Shown here one piece after another: positions 19,280 to 28,730 of a stretch of DNA of 64,000 nt. The stretch is from Planctomycetaceae bacterium (lineage in GTDB: Bacteria; Planctomycetota; Phycisphaerae; Sedimentisphaerales; Anaerohalosphaeraceae). The notes under the pieces are model-generated. The model did not search any database. It was not told where the DNA came from and saw only the letters and a program-made list of their open reading frames with translations. The DNA lies in contig JAJFTK010000071.1 of NCBI GenBank assembly GCA_021372945.1, positions 16,718-80,717 on the forward strand. The letters run 5' to 3'. The position numbers and the translations under genes are program-made. The number at the start of each line of letters is the position of its first letter. Positions within the stretch are counted from its first letter, which is position 1.

Positions 19280-21825
19280 AAGCCGTGGGCGTTTATTGCG
19301 CGGGCCTATTTTCAGCAATGCTGTTTTTAGCGGCAGGATATGCCGCAGGCGATGCGCCGCCGGAGGTCAATTTCGAGAGCCTGGTCTCGCGCGCGGACCT
19401 GTTTTATGAGAAGCCCGCGTATAAAGGCGAAGAAGGACTGCCGATTGGCAATGGCCGCATGGGCAGCCTCGTCTGGACCTCGCCGGCCGCTCTGAAATTA
19501 CAGATTAATCGCGTGGACGTGTTCGCCAATAATGCCGCCGCCAACAGCTTCCCGGAGCGGCACAGCGACTACTGCGGCGGCTGTGCATTCGTAGATATCG
19601 ATTTTGTCCGCTTTGGCGCCGATGTATTTGCAGAAGGCGCATCGCAGTCGCTTTCCTGTTACGATGGCCTTGTCAATGTAAACGGCAGCGGCGTTACGGC
19701 ACAGGTCCTGGCCTGGCGCGAGCAGGACGTCTTTGCCGTTCGCATCACCGATCAAAGGGCCAAACCCGATGGGATCGCGATCAGCCTCCGCATGCTTCGT
19801 GCGCCCGTTGTCAAGACGAGAAGCCATACGGCCGCGTCAGAACTCATAGCCCAGGATGACAGGATCCTTCTCACTCAGAAATTTACCGAGGATGATTACT
19901 ACTGCGGTTCAGCCGTGGCAGTTGCGATCGCTGGAAGAAACACTTTGGTACGCCGGTCCAACGACCAAGAGCTTCAATTGATTGCTGAACCCGCGCAAGG
20001 TTCATTTACGATTTTTATCTCCAGCAGCGCAAGCTTTGACCGCGATCAGGACCTTGCCGTCCAAGCGTTAACGCAACTGGATGCCGCCCGCGGCAGAGGC
20101 TACGCCGGCCTGCTCCAATCCAATAAGAAATGGTGGCATGATTTCTGGGCCAAATCCTTCATTCATCTGCACAGTGCCGATGGAACGGCCGACTTCATCG
20201 AACAGAACTATACGTATTATCTGTACATTATGGCATCAAGTTCGCGCGGCAGGTTCCCCGCCAAGTTCAACGGCATGCTTTGGACCACCGACGGCGACCG
20301 GCGCGCCTGGGGCGGTCAGTACTGGGGCGCCAATCAAAGCTGTCTCTACAACGCCCTTATGCCCACCGGCCGCTGGGAACTGATGGACCCGATGTTCGAT
20401 ATGTACACTGCCATGTTCGATGCCTGTGCGCTGGCGGCGCGGCAGCAGTGGGGCAGTGAAGGCATTTTCGTTCCGGAAACGTGTACGTTCGACGGCTTTG
20501 CGTCGTTGCCCGATGACATTGCCGCTGAGATGCGGGACCTTTATCTTGTCAAAAAGCCCTGGAGCCAGCTCTTGCAGCGCTTTCGCGATTATGCCGCCAC
20601 GAAGCAGCCGCACTCAAGCCGCTGGAACTGGATTGGCGGCGGCAAATGGCAGGATGGCAAATGGCTGCCCGTGGAACGGCCCGAGAGCCCCTTCGGCCCT
20701 GTTACGCATATCTTTTCGCGCGGCGCTAAGATCGCTTACATGTACTGGCAGCGTTACGAATACACGATGGATGAGCTATGGCTGCGCGACCGCGCCTACC
20801 CGATGCTCAAAGGAGTTGCTGAATTCTACCGCCATTTTCCGAATCTCAAAAAGCAGGCCGACGGCAAATACTATATCGATCACGTCAACAGCAATGAATC
20901 CGTTCGCGACGCCCGCCACACCGATGAAGAGGTCAGCGCGATGAGGGGCATTCTGCCCGCGGCCATCCGCGCTGCCGAGATCCTCAACGTCGATCCTCAA
21001 CTGCGTACCGCCTGGACAGAGCTGCTGAATAATTTGGCTTCGCTGCCGGTCAGCGGCGAAGATACGCAGCAGCCGCGTTGGATGCGTGCCTTGTCGGCGG
21101 CTAGCGGCAACCCCTCGGGACGTCCCGACGGCAATACAATGCCGCAGTGGTTCTTTGATCTGTGTACGCTCGAAAACACGGACGTATCCACTCGCCGGAT
21201 CGCCGAGACGACCTTTGAAGGCTATCTTCGCGGCGGCGTCAATCCTGAGCAGCATATTGGCGTCCTTTCCAAAGTCGCCGTCACCGCCGCCATGATGGGC
21301 CGCGCCGATGCGATTCGTTATCTCTTGCCCAATCAGCTCAGGTACCCGGACCGTGCGCCGGTTCTGCCCAACCGGATGGACCAGCGCGAAGGAGAGCAAA
21401 CCACCAGCGTCCAGCGGCTCGGCCGCGCCGCCGATGCCCTGCACAATGCCCTGCTTCAAAGCGTCGGTTCCGGCCCTGCCCAGCCGCCGGTCATACGCGT
21501 CTTTGGCGCCTGGCCAAAAGAATGGGACGCTGCCTTCACATTGATGGCTCGCGGCGGATTCGAGGTCTCATCCTCGATGAAGGACGGCCGCATCGAATTG
21601 ATTCAGATTCATTCCGGCTGCGGCGGCCCATGCCGAGTGCGAAACCCCTGGACCGTGCCCGTTCAGCTCTGGCACAGTGGTCAACAGGTAAGACGTTTGG
21701 AAGGTTCACTGCTGCAATTCGAGACGCTGGAAAAGCAAACCCTGGTCCTGACACCGCAGGGAACGTCACCCGAACAGTTCAAACGGTCGGTTCCAATTGA
21801 GAGCATCCAATCGAAAGGCACTTGA
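19276..21825 (+). CDS. GH95-like (alpha/alpha)6 glycosidase, secreted
   Basis: 849 residues with a signal peptide (GLFSAMLFLAAGYAAGDA). The start resembles the GH95 N-terminal domain (LVSRADLFY...EGLPIGNGRMGSLVWTS), followed by a beta-sandwich and an alpha/alpha barrel with RRAWGGQYWGANQS and WRYAYPMLKG-like helices; the end has the GH95-like RGGFEVSSSMKDGRI. The NIN and SPE motifs of true GH95 fucosidases, present in the 39423 gene, are not evident here, so the family call is loose and the substrate unknown. ATG 19276 overlaps the stop of the GH29 gene by four bases. Position between a fucosidase and a beta-helix protein suggests a role in debranching the same glycan. Confidence 0.7.
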   Translation: MKAVGVYCAGLFSAMLFLAAGYAAGDAPPEVNFESLVSRADLFYEKPAYKGEEGLPIGNGRMGSLVWTSPAALKLQINRVDVFANNAAANSFPERHSDYCGGCAFVDIDFVRFGADVFAEGASQSLSCYDGLVNVNGSGVTAQVLAWREQDVFAVRITDQRAKPDGIAISLRMLRAPVVKTRSHTAASELIAQDDRILLTQKFTEDDYYCGSAVAVAIAGRNTLVRRSNDQELQLIAEPAQGSFTIFISSSASFDRDQDLAVQALTQLDAARGRGYAGLLQSNKKWWHDFWAKSFIHLHSADGTADFIEQNYTYYLYIMASSSRGRFPAKFNGMLWTTDGDRRAWGGQYWGANQSCLYNALMPTGRWELMDPMFDMYTAMFDACALAARQQWGSEGIFVPETCTFDGFASLPDDIAAEMRDLYLVKKPWSQLLQRFRDYAATKQPHSSRWNWIGGGKWQDGKWLPVERPESPFGPVTHIFSRGAKIAYMYWQRYEYTMDELWLRDRAYPMLKGVAEFYRHFPNLKKQADGKYYIDHVNSNESVRDARHTDEEVSAMRGILPAAIRAAEILNVDPQLRTAWTELLNNLASLPVSGEDTQQPRWMRALSAASGNPSGRPDGNTMPQWFFDLCTLENTDVSTRRIAETTFEGYLRGGVNPEQHIGVLSKVAVTAAMMGRADAIRYLLPNQLRYPDRAPVLPNRMDQREGEQTTSVQRLGRAADALHNALLQSVGSGPAQPPVIRVFGAWPKEWDAAFTLMARGGFEVSSSMKDGRIELIQIHSGCGGPCRVRNPWTVPVQLWHSGQQVRRLEGSLLQFETLEKQTLVLTPQGTSPEQFKRSVPIESIQSKGT

Positions 21826-23384
21826 TGAAGGCTTCAATGAGATTCGCACAATGGATCACGTGTTTATTGTTGGCTTCCGTGTTGCATGCAGAAAACCTCA
21901 GCCAGTGGGTTTATCCCGGCCCGGATAACAAACTGATTTATAAGACAACGCCTGCGGGCGACCGCATCATGGATTTTTCAACCGCCGGCTACATGGGCGG
22001 CGGAGCGGCTCTGCCTGCGGTACCGGTGAAGAAAGCGCTCAAGCCCTCCGGCGGAGTGGATGACACAACGCTCATTCAATCCGCTATCGACGAAGTGACA
22101 AAGCTGCCGGTCGAAAACGGTTTTCGCGGCGCGGTCCTGCTTGAGCCGGGCACGTTCAATATTTCACAGACCCTCAATCTTGCCGCCGATGGCGTCGTCC
22201 TTCGCGGCAGCGGCTCTCTGGGCCGCTCCGCTACCACGTTGAAGATGAGCGGGCGGCCCTTCAACGCCGTGTCCATCGGCATTCCGCGTCGGCAGCGAGG
22301 CTCATCGCGTCAAACTGCGATAGAGGCCCAGACTGCCGTCACCGACAGGTATGTGCCCTCCGGCGCGGACCGGTTTTCCGTCGCGGACGCCGCGGGGTTT
22401 TCCATCGGTGATACCATTATCATCCGCAAACCCGTGACGGATGCCTGGGTCAAGTTTATGAAGATGGACGATCTCGTGCGGGATGGCCGCCCCCAGCGTT
22501 GGCTTGGCACAGGTTCGACCATTGACATCGAACGGCGGATCGCGGCCAAGTCCGGCAATCTCATCACGCTCGATGTTCCGCTGTCGGATTCGCTGGATTC
22601 CAGTTACCTGGATCCGCCGGGCGTTGCGGTAGTCAAGATCATCCCTCCGCAGCGAGTTAGGCAGGCCGGTATCGAAAACCTGCACATCCAATCGCCGCCG
22701 CAGGCGATCAGCCATACGCAGCCGCATTTTACGGCGCTGCGGATCAGCGGGCAGGACTGCTGGGCAAGGGACCTGGTGATCGAAGAGACCATGAACAGCG
22801 TCTCCGTCAGCGGCCGCCGCATCACGCTTCAAAACGTTGCCGTCAACCGCAGGGCCCGCCACCAGGGCTCCTCGCGGCCGGGCGAGTTTGCCCCCAATGG
22901 CAGCCAGATCCTGCTGGATCGCTGCTCGGTCAATGCCGACAACATCTGGTTTGTCGCCACGGGCGCGCGCCTGTCCGGCCCCATCGTCATACTCAATTGC
23001 CGGTTCAAGGGCGACAGCCGCGCCGAATCCCATCAGCGCTGGGCGACAGGTATTCTCTACGACAATGTTCGCGTCCCCGCCGGCTCCATCGAACTTCGCA
23101 ATCGCGGCGCCATGGGTTCCGGTCACGGCTGGTCCATGGGTTGGGGCGTCGTCTGGAACTGCGCCGCCGACTACTACATTGTTCAAAACCCACCCGGCGC
23201 GGCCAACTGGCTCATCGGCTCGAGAGGCCAAAGCCGGACGGCCGCAAGACCCTTCGATTCACAGCCACAGCTTCCGGAAGGCATCCTGGATTCGCATGGA
23301 ACGGCCGTGACCCCTAAGAGCCTCTACCTTGCCCAATTGGCCGAGCGCCTCGGCCCGAAGGCACTCAAAAATATCGGCTATTGA
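21825..23384 (+). CDS. Secreted right-handed beta-helix protein, pectate-lyase-like
   Basis: About 519 residues with a signal peptide (FAQWITCLLLASVLHAE). The sequence has the pectate-lyase-3-like opening (GVDDTTLIQSAIDEV, GAVLLEPGTFNIS, GVVLRGSG) and then parallel beta-helix coils (IENLHIQ, CWARDLVIEETMNSVSV, ITLQNVAVNRR). No clear catalytic set is recognisable. ATG 21825 overlaps the previous stop by one base (TGATG) and follows GAAAGG at 21813-21818, so it is coupled to the GH95-like gene. It could be a lyase, a GH28-like hydrolase or a substrate-binding helix; the context favours a lyase or hydrolase acting on a uronan. Confidence 0.7.
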   Translation: MKASMRFAQWITCLLLASVLHAENLSQWVYPGPDNKLIYKTTPAGDRIMDFSTAGYMGGGAALPAVPVKKALKPSGGVDDTTLIQSAIDEVTKLPVENGFRGAVLLEPGTFNISQTLNLAADGVVLRGSGSLGRSATTLKMSGRPFNAVSIGIPRRQRGSSRQTAIEAQTAVTDRYVPSGADRFSVADAAGFSIGDTIIIRKPVTDAWVKFMKMDDLVRDGRPQRWLGTGSTIDIERRIAAKSGNLITLDVPLSDSLDSSYLDPPGVAVVKIIPPQRVRQAGIENLHIQSPPQAISHTQPHFTALRISGQDCWARDLVIEETMNSVSVSGRRITLQNVAVNRRARHQGSSRPGEFAPNGSQILLDRCSVNADNIWFVATGARLSGPIVILNCRFKGDSRAESHQRWATGILYDNVRVPAGSIELRNRGAMGSGHGWSMGWGVVWNCAADYYIVQNPPGAANWLIGSRGQSRTAARPFDSQPQLPEGILDSHGTAVTPKSLYLAQLAERLGPKALKNIGY

Positions 23385-23403
23385 TTCTCGAGGAAACCCG
23401 CTC

Positions 23404-24399
23404 ATGAAAAACCTGATCCATTGCCTCCTTCTCGTTTCTGTTACAAGCGTCATATTTGCCGAACATCGGGCCGCCTGGATGCAAGAGGCCAAATGGGGTA
23501 TCATGAACCATTATCTGGCCGACTGGATCGCTCGAACTGAAAACATCGACATGAACATCGAGCAATGGAACAAGCTGGTGGACGGTTTCGACGTTGAAGG
23601 GCTTGCAGAGCAGGTCAAATCTCTCGGGGCCGGATATTATATTATCACCATCGGCCAGAATTCCGGGTACTATCTTGCGCCCAATCCGACCTATGACCGG
23701 CTAACCGGCATTTTGCCAAGCAAATGCTCCCGCCGCGATCTGGTTTTGGATCTCTGTGCGGCCATGTCAAAACGCGGCATCAAAATGATTGTCTATTTAC
23801 CCGCCGGAGCTCCCAGCGGCGACCGCCCGGCCCGCGAGGCGCTCCAGTGGCAGGACGGCGGCAGCGGCCGCAACCGAGAGTTTCAGCTCAAATGGGAACA
23901 GGTGATTGCCGACTGGTCAAAGCGCTGGGGCGACAAGGTCTCCGGCTGGTGGTTCGATGGCTGCTACTGGCCCAATACAATGTACCGTTTCGAAGAGGCA
24001 CCGAATTTCGCCAGCTTTGCCGCCGCTGCACGGGCAGGCAACCCTGACAGCATCGTAGCCTTCAATCCCGGCGTGGTCGATCGCATTATCTCTGTGACTC
24101 CGCATGAAGACTACTCCGCCGGCGAGATCAACGACCCTGATCGCCTGATGATACGCCGGGCCGCCAACGGCATCATGGACGGCACACAGGTGCATGTATT
24201 AAGCTACTTGGGCCAAACCTGGGGCAGGGGAGCCCCGCGTTTTACCGCCGAGCAGATTGCCGAATGGACTAGCCGCATCATCAAATCAAAAGGCGCTATC
24301 ACGTGGGATGTTCCCATCCAGCCAAACGGACGAATCGCCGATAGCTGCGTACGACTGCTAACAGCGGCGAAATTTTCCCCTTCGCGACCATCCAACTGA
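23404..24399 (+). CDS. Divergent GH29-like (alpha-L-fucosidase-related) secreted protein
   Basis: 331 residues, shorter than typical GH29, with a signal peptide (CLLLVSVTSVIFAE). It begins AWMQEAKWGIMNHYLADW where GH29 has GMFIHWG, continues with LGAGYYIITIGQNSGYY (in place of the HHDGF block) and has VSGWWFDGCYW, whose Asp185 matches the GH29 nucleophile position. The missing HHDGF motif means substrate preference, or even activity, may differ. ATG 23404 is preferred over codons up to 25 residues upstream because GAGGA precedes it and the signal peptide starts there. It is the last gene of the plus operon, 19 bases after the beta-helix gene. Confidence 0.7.
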   Translation: MKNLIHCLLLVSVTSVIFAEHRAAWMQEAKWGIMNHYLADWIARTENIDMNIEQWNKLVDGFDVEGLAEQVKSLGAGYYIITIGQNSGYYLAPNPTYDRLTGILPSKCSRRDLVLDLCAAMSKRGIKMIVYLPAGAPSGDRPAREALQWQDGGSGRNREFQLKWEQVIADWSKRWGDKVSGWWFDGCYWPNTMYRFEEAPNFASFAAAARAGNPDSIVAFNPGVVDRIISVTPHEDYSAGEINDPDRLMIRRAANGIMDGTQVHVLSYLGQTWGRGAPRFTAEQIAEWTSRIIKSKGAITWDVPIQPNGRIADSCVRLLTAAKFSPSRPSN

Positions 24400-24816
24400 A
24401 AGCAACGCTCAAAACACGCGATCAAATATTATAAGCCCTTGTAGAACAAAGACTTGTGTTGTTGCAAGACACATGCATGCATTTCCTTTTGTTTGTCCAG
24501 CCATGGCGATCAAATCTAAGTATCCGGTAAGTTATTTCATAAATTGGGGAAGAATTTAGCTTATCTGATCGAATATACTAGTAGATGTTGAAAGAGGTGA
24601 TTTAAAAGGATTGGAATAGCTGACTTATGCAGATGTATCAATTAAGCCATGAACCTATTAAGCGTTTATCGGGTGGTTATTATGGATGTGTTCTGTTAAT
24701 AATGCGCGAAAACATCCTTGTTGTTGCGTGATTTTGACTTGTAAAAACGTAAAATAATAGGAAAATAGATAGTAGTAAATGCAAATTTGCCGATGAAGAG
24801 GATAAGAGGTGCACAC
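24400..24816. other. AT-rich 417-base intergenic region with shared leader motif
   Basis: No gene is seen. The region is markedly richer in A+T than the flanking genes. It holds a 45-base block at 24516-24560 (CTAAGTAT ... GGGAAGAA) that recurs at 42142-42185 and more weakly at 34645-34680, and a second shared word TAATGCGCGAAA at 24700. TTGACT at 24734-24739 followed by TAATAG after 15 bases is a possible promoter for the pseudopilin gene. Confidence 0.5.
24516..24560 (+). promoter_or_regulatory. Recurrent intergenic motif, copy A
   Basis: Aligned by eye with 42142-42185, about three quarters of positions agree, including CTAAGTAT at the left end, TAAAT in the middle and GGGAAGAA near the right. 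Both copies are followed about 185-190 bases later by TGCGCGAAA. It lies about 260 bases upstream of the pseudopilin start. Confidence 0.45.
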
Positions 24817-25671
24817 ATGAACCATCTAAAGCCACATAGGAATCCCAAGGCGTTTACTCTGATAGAACTTCTCGTCGTTATTGCGATCATCGCGATGCTG
24901 CTTTCAATCATTGTTCCCGCCGTCAGCCTGGCAAAGAAAAAAGCCGCCACCGCCGTTTGCCTGATCAATGCCAAAAACCTGTCGCTGGCGTGGTACACCT
25001 ATCAGGGCGAGAACAATGGTTTGCTTGTGATCGGCGACCCCGGAGGCCTCGGCGATGGCCTGAAAGGCGCGTGGATCGAAAATCCGCAGTTTCTGGATCC
25101 ATCTGGCAAAGAAAGGGAATGCGATGCACTCTCCACGGTTCTGGTTACGGACGATCATGAAAAACGCGGCATTATGAAAGGCGCGATCTATCCCTACCTG
25201 CAAGCAACTGACGTTTTTCATTGCCCTGCCGACAACGTGCGTAAAAGCAAGTATGATCTGAGCAGAGTTTTTAGAACGTATTCGATCCCAAAGTGTTTTA
25301 AGTCGGGGAAATTTGCCCAAATTACTCAGCCCGGCATACGTTACAATTTCATCGAAGAGGCGGATGGCCGCAATTTCAACGTGGGGACGTGGGATATTAA
25401 GACGCCCGCGGATGCTCCGTTGTATGCTTGGGAATGGCAGGATGTGGTTGCCATCAACCATGGCGACAGCAGCGTCCTCGGATTCTGTGATGGTCATGCT
25501 GAAATTCATAAATGGGTGGATGACCATACGAAACTGCGCGTTAAGATGTTTATTGAAGATGTTAATATTAAGGATACGGCGGCACTGAACGCGGCGTATC
25601 CAAGAAATAAGAACCTGTTTTTTACTGATGTTGATTACATGTCCCGGGGCTGGGCCTATCGCGTTCGGTAG
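24817..25671 (+). CDS. Pseudopilin-like protein (type II secretion G-like, H-X9-DG)
   Basis: 284 residues. The N-terminus has a class III prepilin signal: KAFTLIELLVVIAIIAML, with cleavage expected before the Phe of FTLIELL and a Glu at +5. The C-terminal half contains the exact planctomycete H-X9-DG motif (His, GDSSVLGFC, DG). Such proteins are processed by prepilin peptidase and assemble into, or are exported through, a type II-like secretion apparatus; their precise role is not settled. ATG 24817 follows AAGAGGT with good spacing; ATG 24793 and TTG 24787 are weaker options. It is transcribed alone, after a long AT-rich leader, and its last 16 bases overlap the end of the convergent UroD-like gene. 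Confidence 0.88.
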   Translation: MNHLKPHRNPKAFTLIELLVVIAIIAMLLSIIVPAVSLAKKKAATAVCLINAKNLSLAWYTYQGENNGLLVIGDPGGLGDGLKGAWIENPQFLDPSGKERECDALSTVLVTDDHEKRGIMKGAIYPYLQATDVFHCPADNVRKSKYDLSRVFRTYSIPKCFKSGKFAQITQPGIRYNFIEEADGRNFNVGTWDIKTPADAPLYAWEWQDVVAINHGDSSVLGFCDGHAEIHKWVDDHTKLRVKMFIEDVNIKDTAALNAAYPRNKNLFFTDVDYMSRGWAYRVR

Positions 25672-26759
25672 GATTCGATTCTGTAAGAAAGCTGTTCGAT
25701 ATCATGCGCCTGCGGCGGGCGGCCGTGAGAAGTGACCACGTTGAGGTAAACGCCCTGTGCGCCGATGGCATCAAGGAGGGGCAGCACATCTTCTGTATCA
25801 ATATTAGCAACCCAAACGGCTTTCTTGGCAGCGAGAATCTTCCTATACAGATCGTACCAGTGCCCCGAGCCGCCGGGGGGCACTTTCGGATCGGGCGTCC
25901 ATTCGATCGCATCCAGGCCTTCCAGTTCGAGCAGATAATCCAGATGTGCCAGGCATTGATGCCCGTCAATATGGAACATGGAATAATCGAGAAAGCGGAC
26001 GGACTGACGCAAATAGGGGATGACGAATTGCTCGAACATCCTGGGTGAAAACAGGGCGGCGGCGTCACACTGGAGCAGCCCTGTCTTGCCCGGGCCCCAC
26101 AGCATGAAATAGCCAAATGCCATGCTGCCGTCCGGCGCTTTGATCAATTCGTAAAAAGCATTAAATGCGGAATAATAAGCGATTTCGATTTCCTGCAGCT
26201 TTTCATGGACCCAGTCGGGGCGTTCGATCATATCCAGCAAGAGGTTCTGTATGCCGCGCAGCTCAGCCAGCACGTCGAGATTGGAGATGATCGCGGGCAT
26301 GCCGATGAGGTAATTGCCGCGGCTCTCTTCCACTGAGCGGCGCACCAGGGCTTCCAGGATTCGGTATGATGGATGAGCTGGATCGAATCGCAGAGGCGGA
26401 TGGGTTTGCGGGTCGGTAATGCAGGGCTGATACCAAACATTGTCATCAGAATAGCGTGCGGCCGCTCCCAGACACGGCGCGATGGAAACGGTGCCGATCT
26501 CGGGCCAGGCAGCCGGCAAAATATCCGCCGGCCAGACTTTACGCGACATTTCATAACGAAGCCGCTGTGCGACGTAATCGGGATCCGTGTGATATTGCGT
26601 CGCATCGGCCGCTGCGGGCGGAGCCGAAACGATTGAATGAGGCGGACTGGAATTGTCCAGCCCCGTGCCCCAGCTTCCCAGGACGAGCCCTTGACATTGC
26701 CACCAGCTTATGAAGTGCTGCTGCGTCTGCGGCCAGTTTGTCCTCCACAATGACTGCAT
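25656..26759 (-). CDS. Uroporphyrinogen decarboxylase-like (URO-D/MtaA superfamily) protein
   Basis: 367 residues of the URO-D fold, in the branch close to corrinoid-methyltransferase proteins rather than true HemE: APCLGAAARY, GNYLIGMPAIISNLDVLAEL, MFGY-like GYFMLWGPGKTGLLQCD, and FHIDGHQCLAHLDYLLEL with His residues that could bind metal, then VWVANIDTEDV. No signal peptide, so cytoplasmic. It is the last gene of the minus operon, nine bases after the GH141-like gene, far from any haem gene; members of this group are often found in planctomycete sugar operons, with unknown reaction. The Shine-Dalgarno is weak. Its 3' end overlaps the convergent pseudopilin gene by 16 bases. Confidence 0.75.
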   Translation of the reverse strand: MQSLWRTNWPQTQQHFISWWQCQGLVLGSWGTGLDNSSPPHSIVSAPPAAADATQYHTDPDYVAQRLRYEMSRKVWPADILPAAWPEIGTVSIAPCLGAAARYSDDNVWYQPCITDPQTHPPLRFDPAHPSYRILEALVRRSVEESRGNYLIGMPAIISNLDVLAELRGIQNLLLDMIERPDWVHEKLQEIEIAYYSAFNAFYELIKAPDGSMAFGYFMLWGPGKTGLLQCDAAALFSPRMFEQFVIPYLRQSVRFLDYSMFHIDGHQCLAHLDYLLELEGLDAIEWTPDPKVPPGGSGHWYDLYRKILAAKKAVWVANIDTEDVLPLLDAIGAQGVYLNVVTSHGRPPQAHDIEQLSYRIESYRTR

Positions 26760-26768
26760 TGCCGCTGC

Positions 26769-28730
26769 CTAGTTTTTTGCGATCCGGATATCGTGATATT
26801 CAGGTTCGAGGCCCGCGCTATCGATGATCGCCTGCGCTTGGGGCGACCAGGGCAGGGCGGCCGGCTCGACAATCGTGTTTGTGATGGGGCTGCGCACGGC
26901 TTTCACCCGCACGTGATCATTTCGGACATAATTGTGATCGGCAGTGATATCATGGATGCGATCGCAATGGAGAAAAAGCCAATAACGGTTTTCGTTCACG
27001 CTGACGTCATTGTCGATGATATTGTGATGGATCGACCAATACGCGGAGCCGTCATCGGCATAAAGGGCGCGGGGGCCGCCGAAACAATAGTTGTATGCGA
27101 TTTCGGAACCCGGCTGCTCGCCGAGCGCGTAGATGATGCCGCCGTCTTTCAGTGCCGAATGCGTGGGTCCGACCTTGTTGTAGTTAATGCGGTTATTCCT
27201 GGCGACCGTTGAAGGCGGGATGCCGGCGTTGCCCCACCACCAGCCCAGCGCGATGCCGCCGTAGGGCGTATCGCCGACCTCGTTGTGAACGATGCTGATG
27301 TCCTGCACGAAAAAGCCCGTCATGCCTTCAACCTGCCGAAAGTCCAGGCAAACGCCGCGAACGAAATTATTAGCAATCAGGATGTTTCGGCAGACGCCTT
27401 CCTCGGCGGATGAAAACTGCGCACCATCGCCGATCTTATAATGCTGCGGATGGCCGGTGTTGACGGACGTGCCCATCAGGTCTTCGAACCGGTTGCCCAC
27501 CACGGCGGAGTCGATCACGTCATTTTCGAGACTGAGTGCGACGGCGCTCTGCAAATGTTCGAAGCGGTTTCGTTCAAAGAGGATGCTGGATGCGTTGCGA
27601 ACGTTGACCGTCGCCGGCGGCAGAGTAATATCATCATACTCGCTCGGATGCCAATTGCCCCCCTCGACATAGCGCGTAAACTGTGAAAGACTCTGGATGC
27701 TCACCCAGCCGTGCGAATCGGCCAGAGCCGACAGAAGCCAATCGTCATACGCGAAGGTGAGTCCGCAGAATTGGATGTTATGGACGCGGTCGGCTGTCGA
27801 GGCGCCGGCGATACGGATGAGCCCTTCGGCAGTTGGAGCGATGGCTTCGGCGGCGGTCATGTCTTCGCCGCGGGTATAGTAGTAAACCGTGTCGGCGGCA
27901 TCATCGAAGTAGAATTCGCCGGGCGCATCGAGCAGTTCGTAGGCGTTGCGGATGATGAAGCTGCCGTCGGGCCGCGTGGGAATCCATCCCATGTTCAAGG
28001 CGATCGCGCCATAAGGCTGCTGGAACGTGACGACCGTAAATCCGTCCTCTGCGAAGATGCGATCGGCGCACAGGATGGTCTCACTCCAGGTGTGGGCGTG
28101 AACGAGTTCCACATCACGCGGGTTACGATAAAGTCCGACCGATTCAGCCGGAAACTTCACGCCGGCAAATTCGGACCCAGGCGTAGAGGCCCACGGTTCG
28201 GAACCGCTGATGGTGAAGGTCCCCCAGCCGCCCTGCGAGGTGCGTTGGCCCTCGGAGCGGGCCATATCGGCGCGACGACCGTTGACAAAGAGCGCCCGCA
28301 GTTTTTTGTTTCGATTGAGCGGGGCCTTCCAGATATTGTCCGTGTGCCGGGTCCAGCCGCTAACTCGAACACCGCCGCTGAGTGTGGGATATTCGCCCGG
28401 CAAGGCCTTGTAGATAATGTTATAGCCGTTGCCGCCGGAATCGGCCCTGGTCAGCTCGAACGGCTTTTCAAGCGTATAGATTCCACCCTTCAAATATACG
28501 GTGATATCCTGCCGCATGTCGGTATTCACAGTGCGAATATGGTCTCTGGCTTTTTCAAGTGTGCGCCAGGGGTGGGCGAAGGAACCGTCCGACTGATCGT
28601 CTCCACTGGGTGAAAGATAGAATTGCGTTTGCGACGGTTGCCGCACAGAATGCATGCAGCCGCCAAAAAAGAAAAACAGGACAAGGCCGCAGACGACGCT
28701 CAAACAGCAGTTTGACTTATATCGTTCCAT
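26769..28730 (-). CDS. Right-handed beta-helix lipoprotein, GH141-like
   Basis: 653 residues with a lipoprotein signal (VLFFFFGGC). The opening FYLSPSGDDQSDGSFAHPW followed by RTLEKARDHIRTV and LSGGVRVSGW is the pattern seen in GH141-type beta-helix glycosidases (characterised members act as alpha-L-fucosidase on rhamnogalacturonan II or as xylanase). Beta-helix coils follow (SILFERNRFEHLQSAV, ISIVHNEVGDTPYGGIALG, YNKVGPTHSALKDGGIIY). The ATG begins immediately after the stop of the symporter gene, with AAAGGA upstream, so the genes are coupled. A fucosidase role would match the locus but is inference; other beta-helix enzymes cannot be excluded. Confidence 0.72.
   Translation of the reverse strand: MERYKSNCCLSVVCGLVLFFFFGGCMHSVRQPSQTQFYLSPSGDDQSDGSFAHPWRTLEKARDHIRTVNTDMRQDITVYLKGGIYTLEKPFELTRADSGGNGYNIIYKALPGEYPTLSGGVRVSGWTRHTDNIWKAPLNRNKKLRALFVNGRRADMARSEGQRTSQGGWGTFTISGSEPWASTPGSEFAGVKFPAESVGLYRNPRDVELVHAHTWSETILCADRIFAEDGFTVVTFQQPYGAIALNMGWIPTRPDGSFIIRNAYELLDAPGEFYFDDAADTVYYYTRGEDMTAAEAIAPTAEGLIRIAGASTADRVHNIQFCGLTFAYDDWLLSALADSHGWVSIQSLSQFTRYVEGGNWHPSEYDDITLPPATVNVRNASSILFERNRFEHLQSAVALSLENDVIDSAVVGNRFEDLMGTSVNTGHPQHYKIGDGAQFSSAEEGVCRNILIANNFVRGVCLDFRQVEGMTGFFVQDISIVHNEVGDTPYGGIALGWWWGNAGIPPSTVARNNRINYNKVGPTHSALKDGGIIYALGEQPGSEIAYNYCFGGPRALYADDGSAYWSIHHNIIDNDVSVNENRYWLFLHCDRIHDITADHNYVRNDHVRVKAVRSPITNTIVEPAALPWSPQAQAIIDSAGLEPEYHDIRIAKN

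Noticed and set aside
24817-25671. Pseudopilin as the major pilin of a type IV pilus
   Set aside because: It is isolated from any secretion or pilus gene, and the H-X9-DG tail marks the large planctomycete pseudopilin-like family, not a structural pilin.
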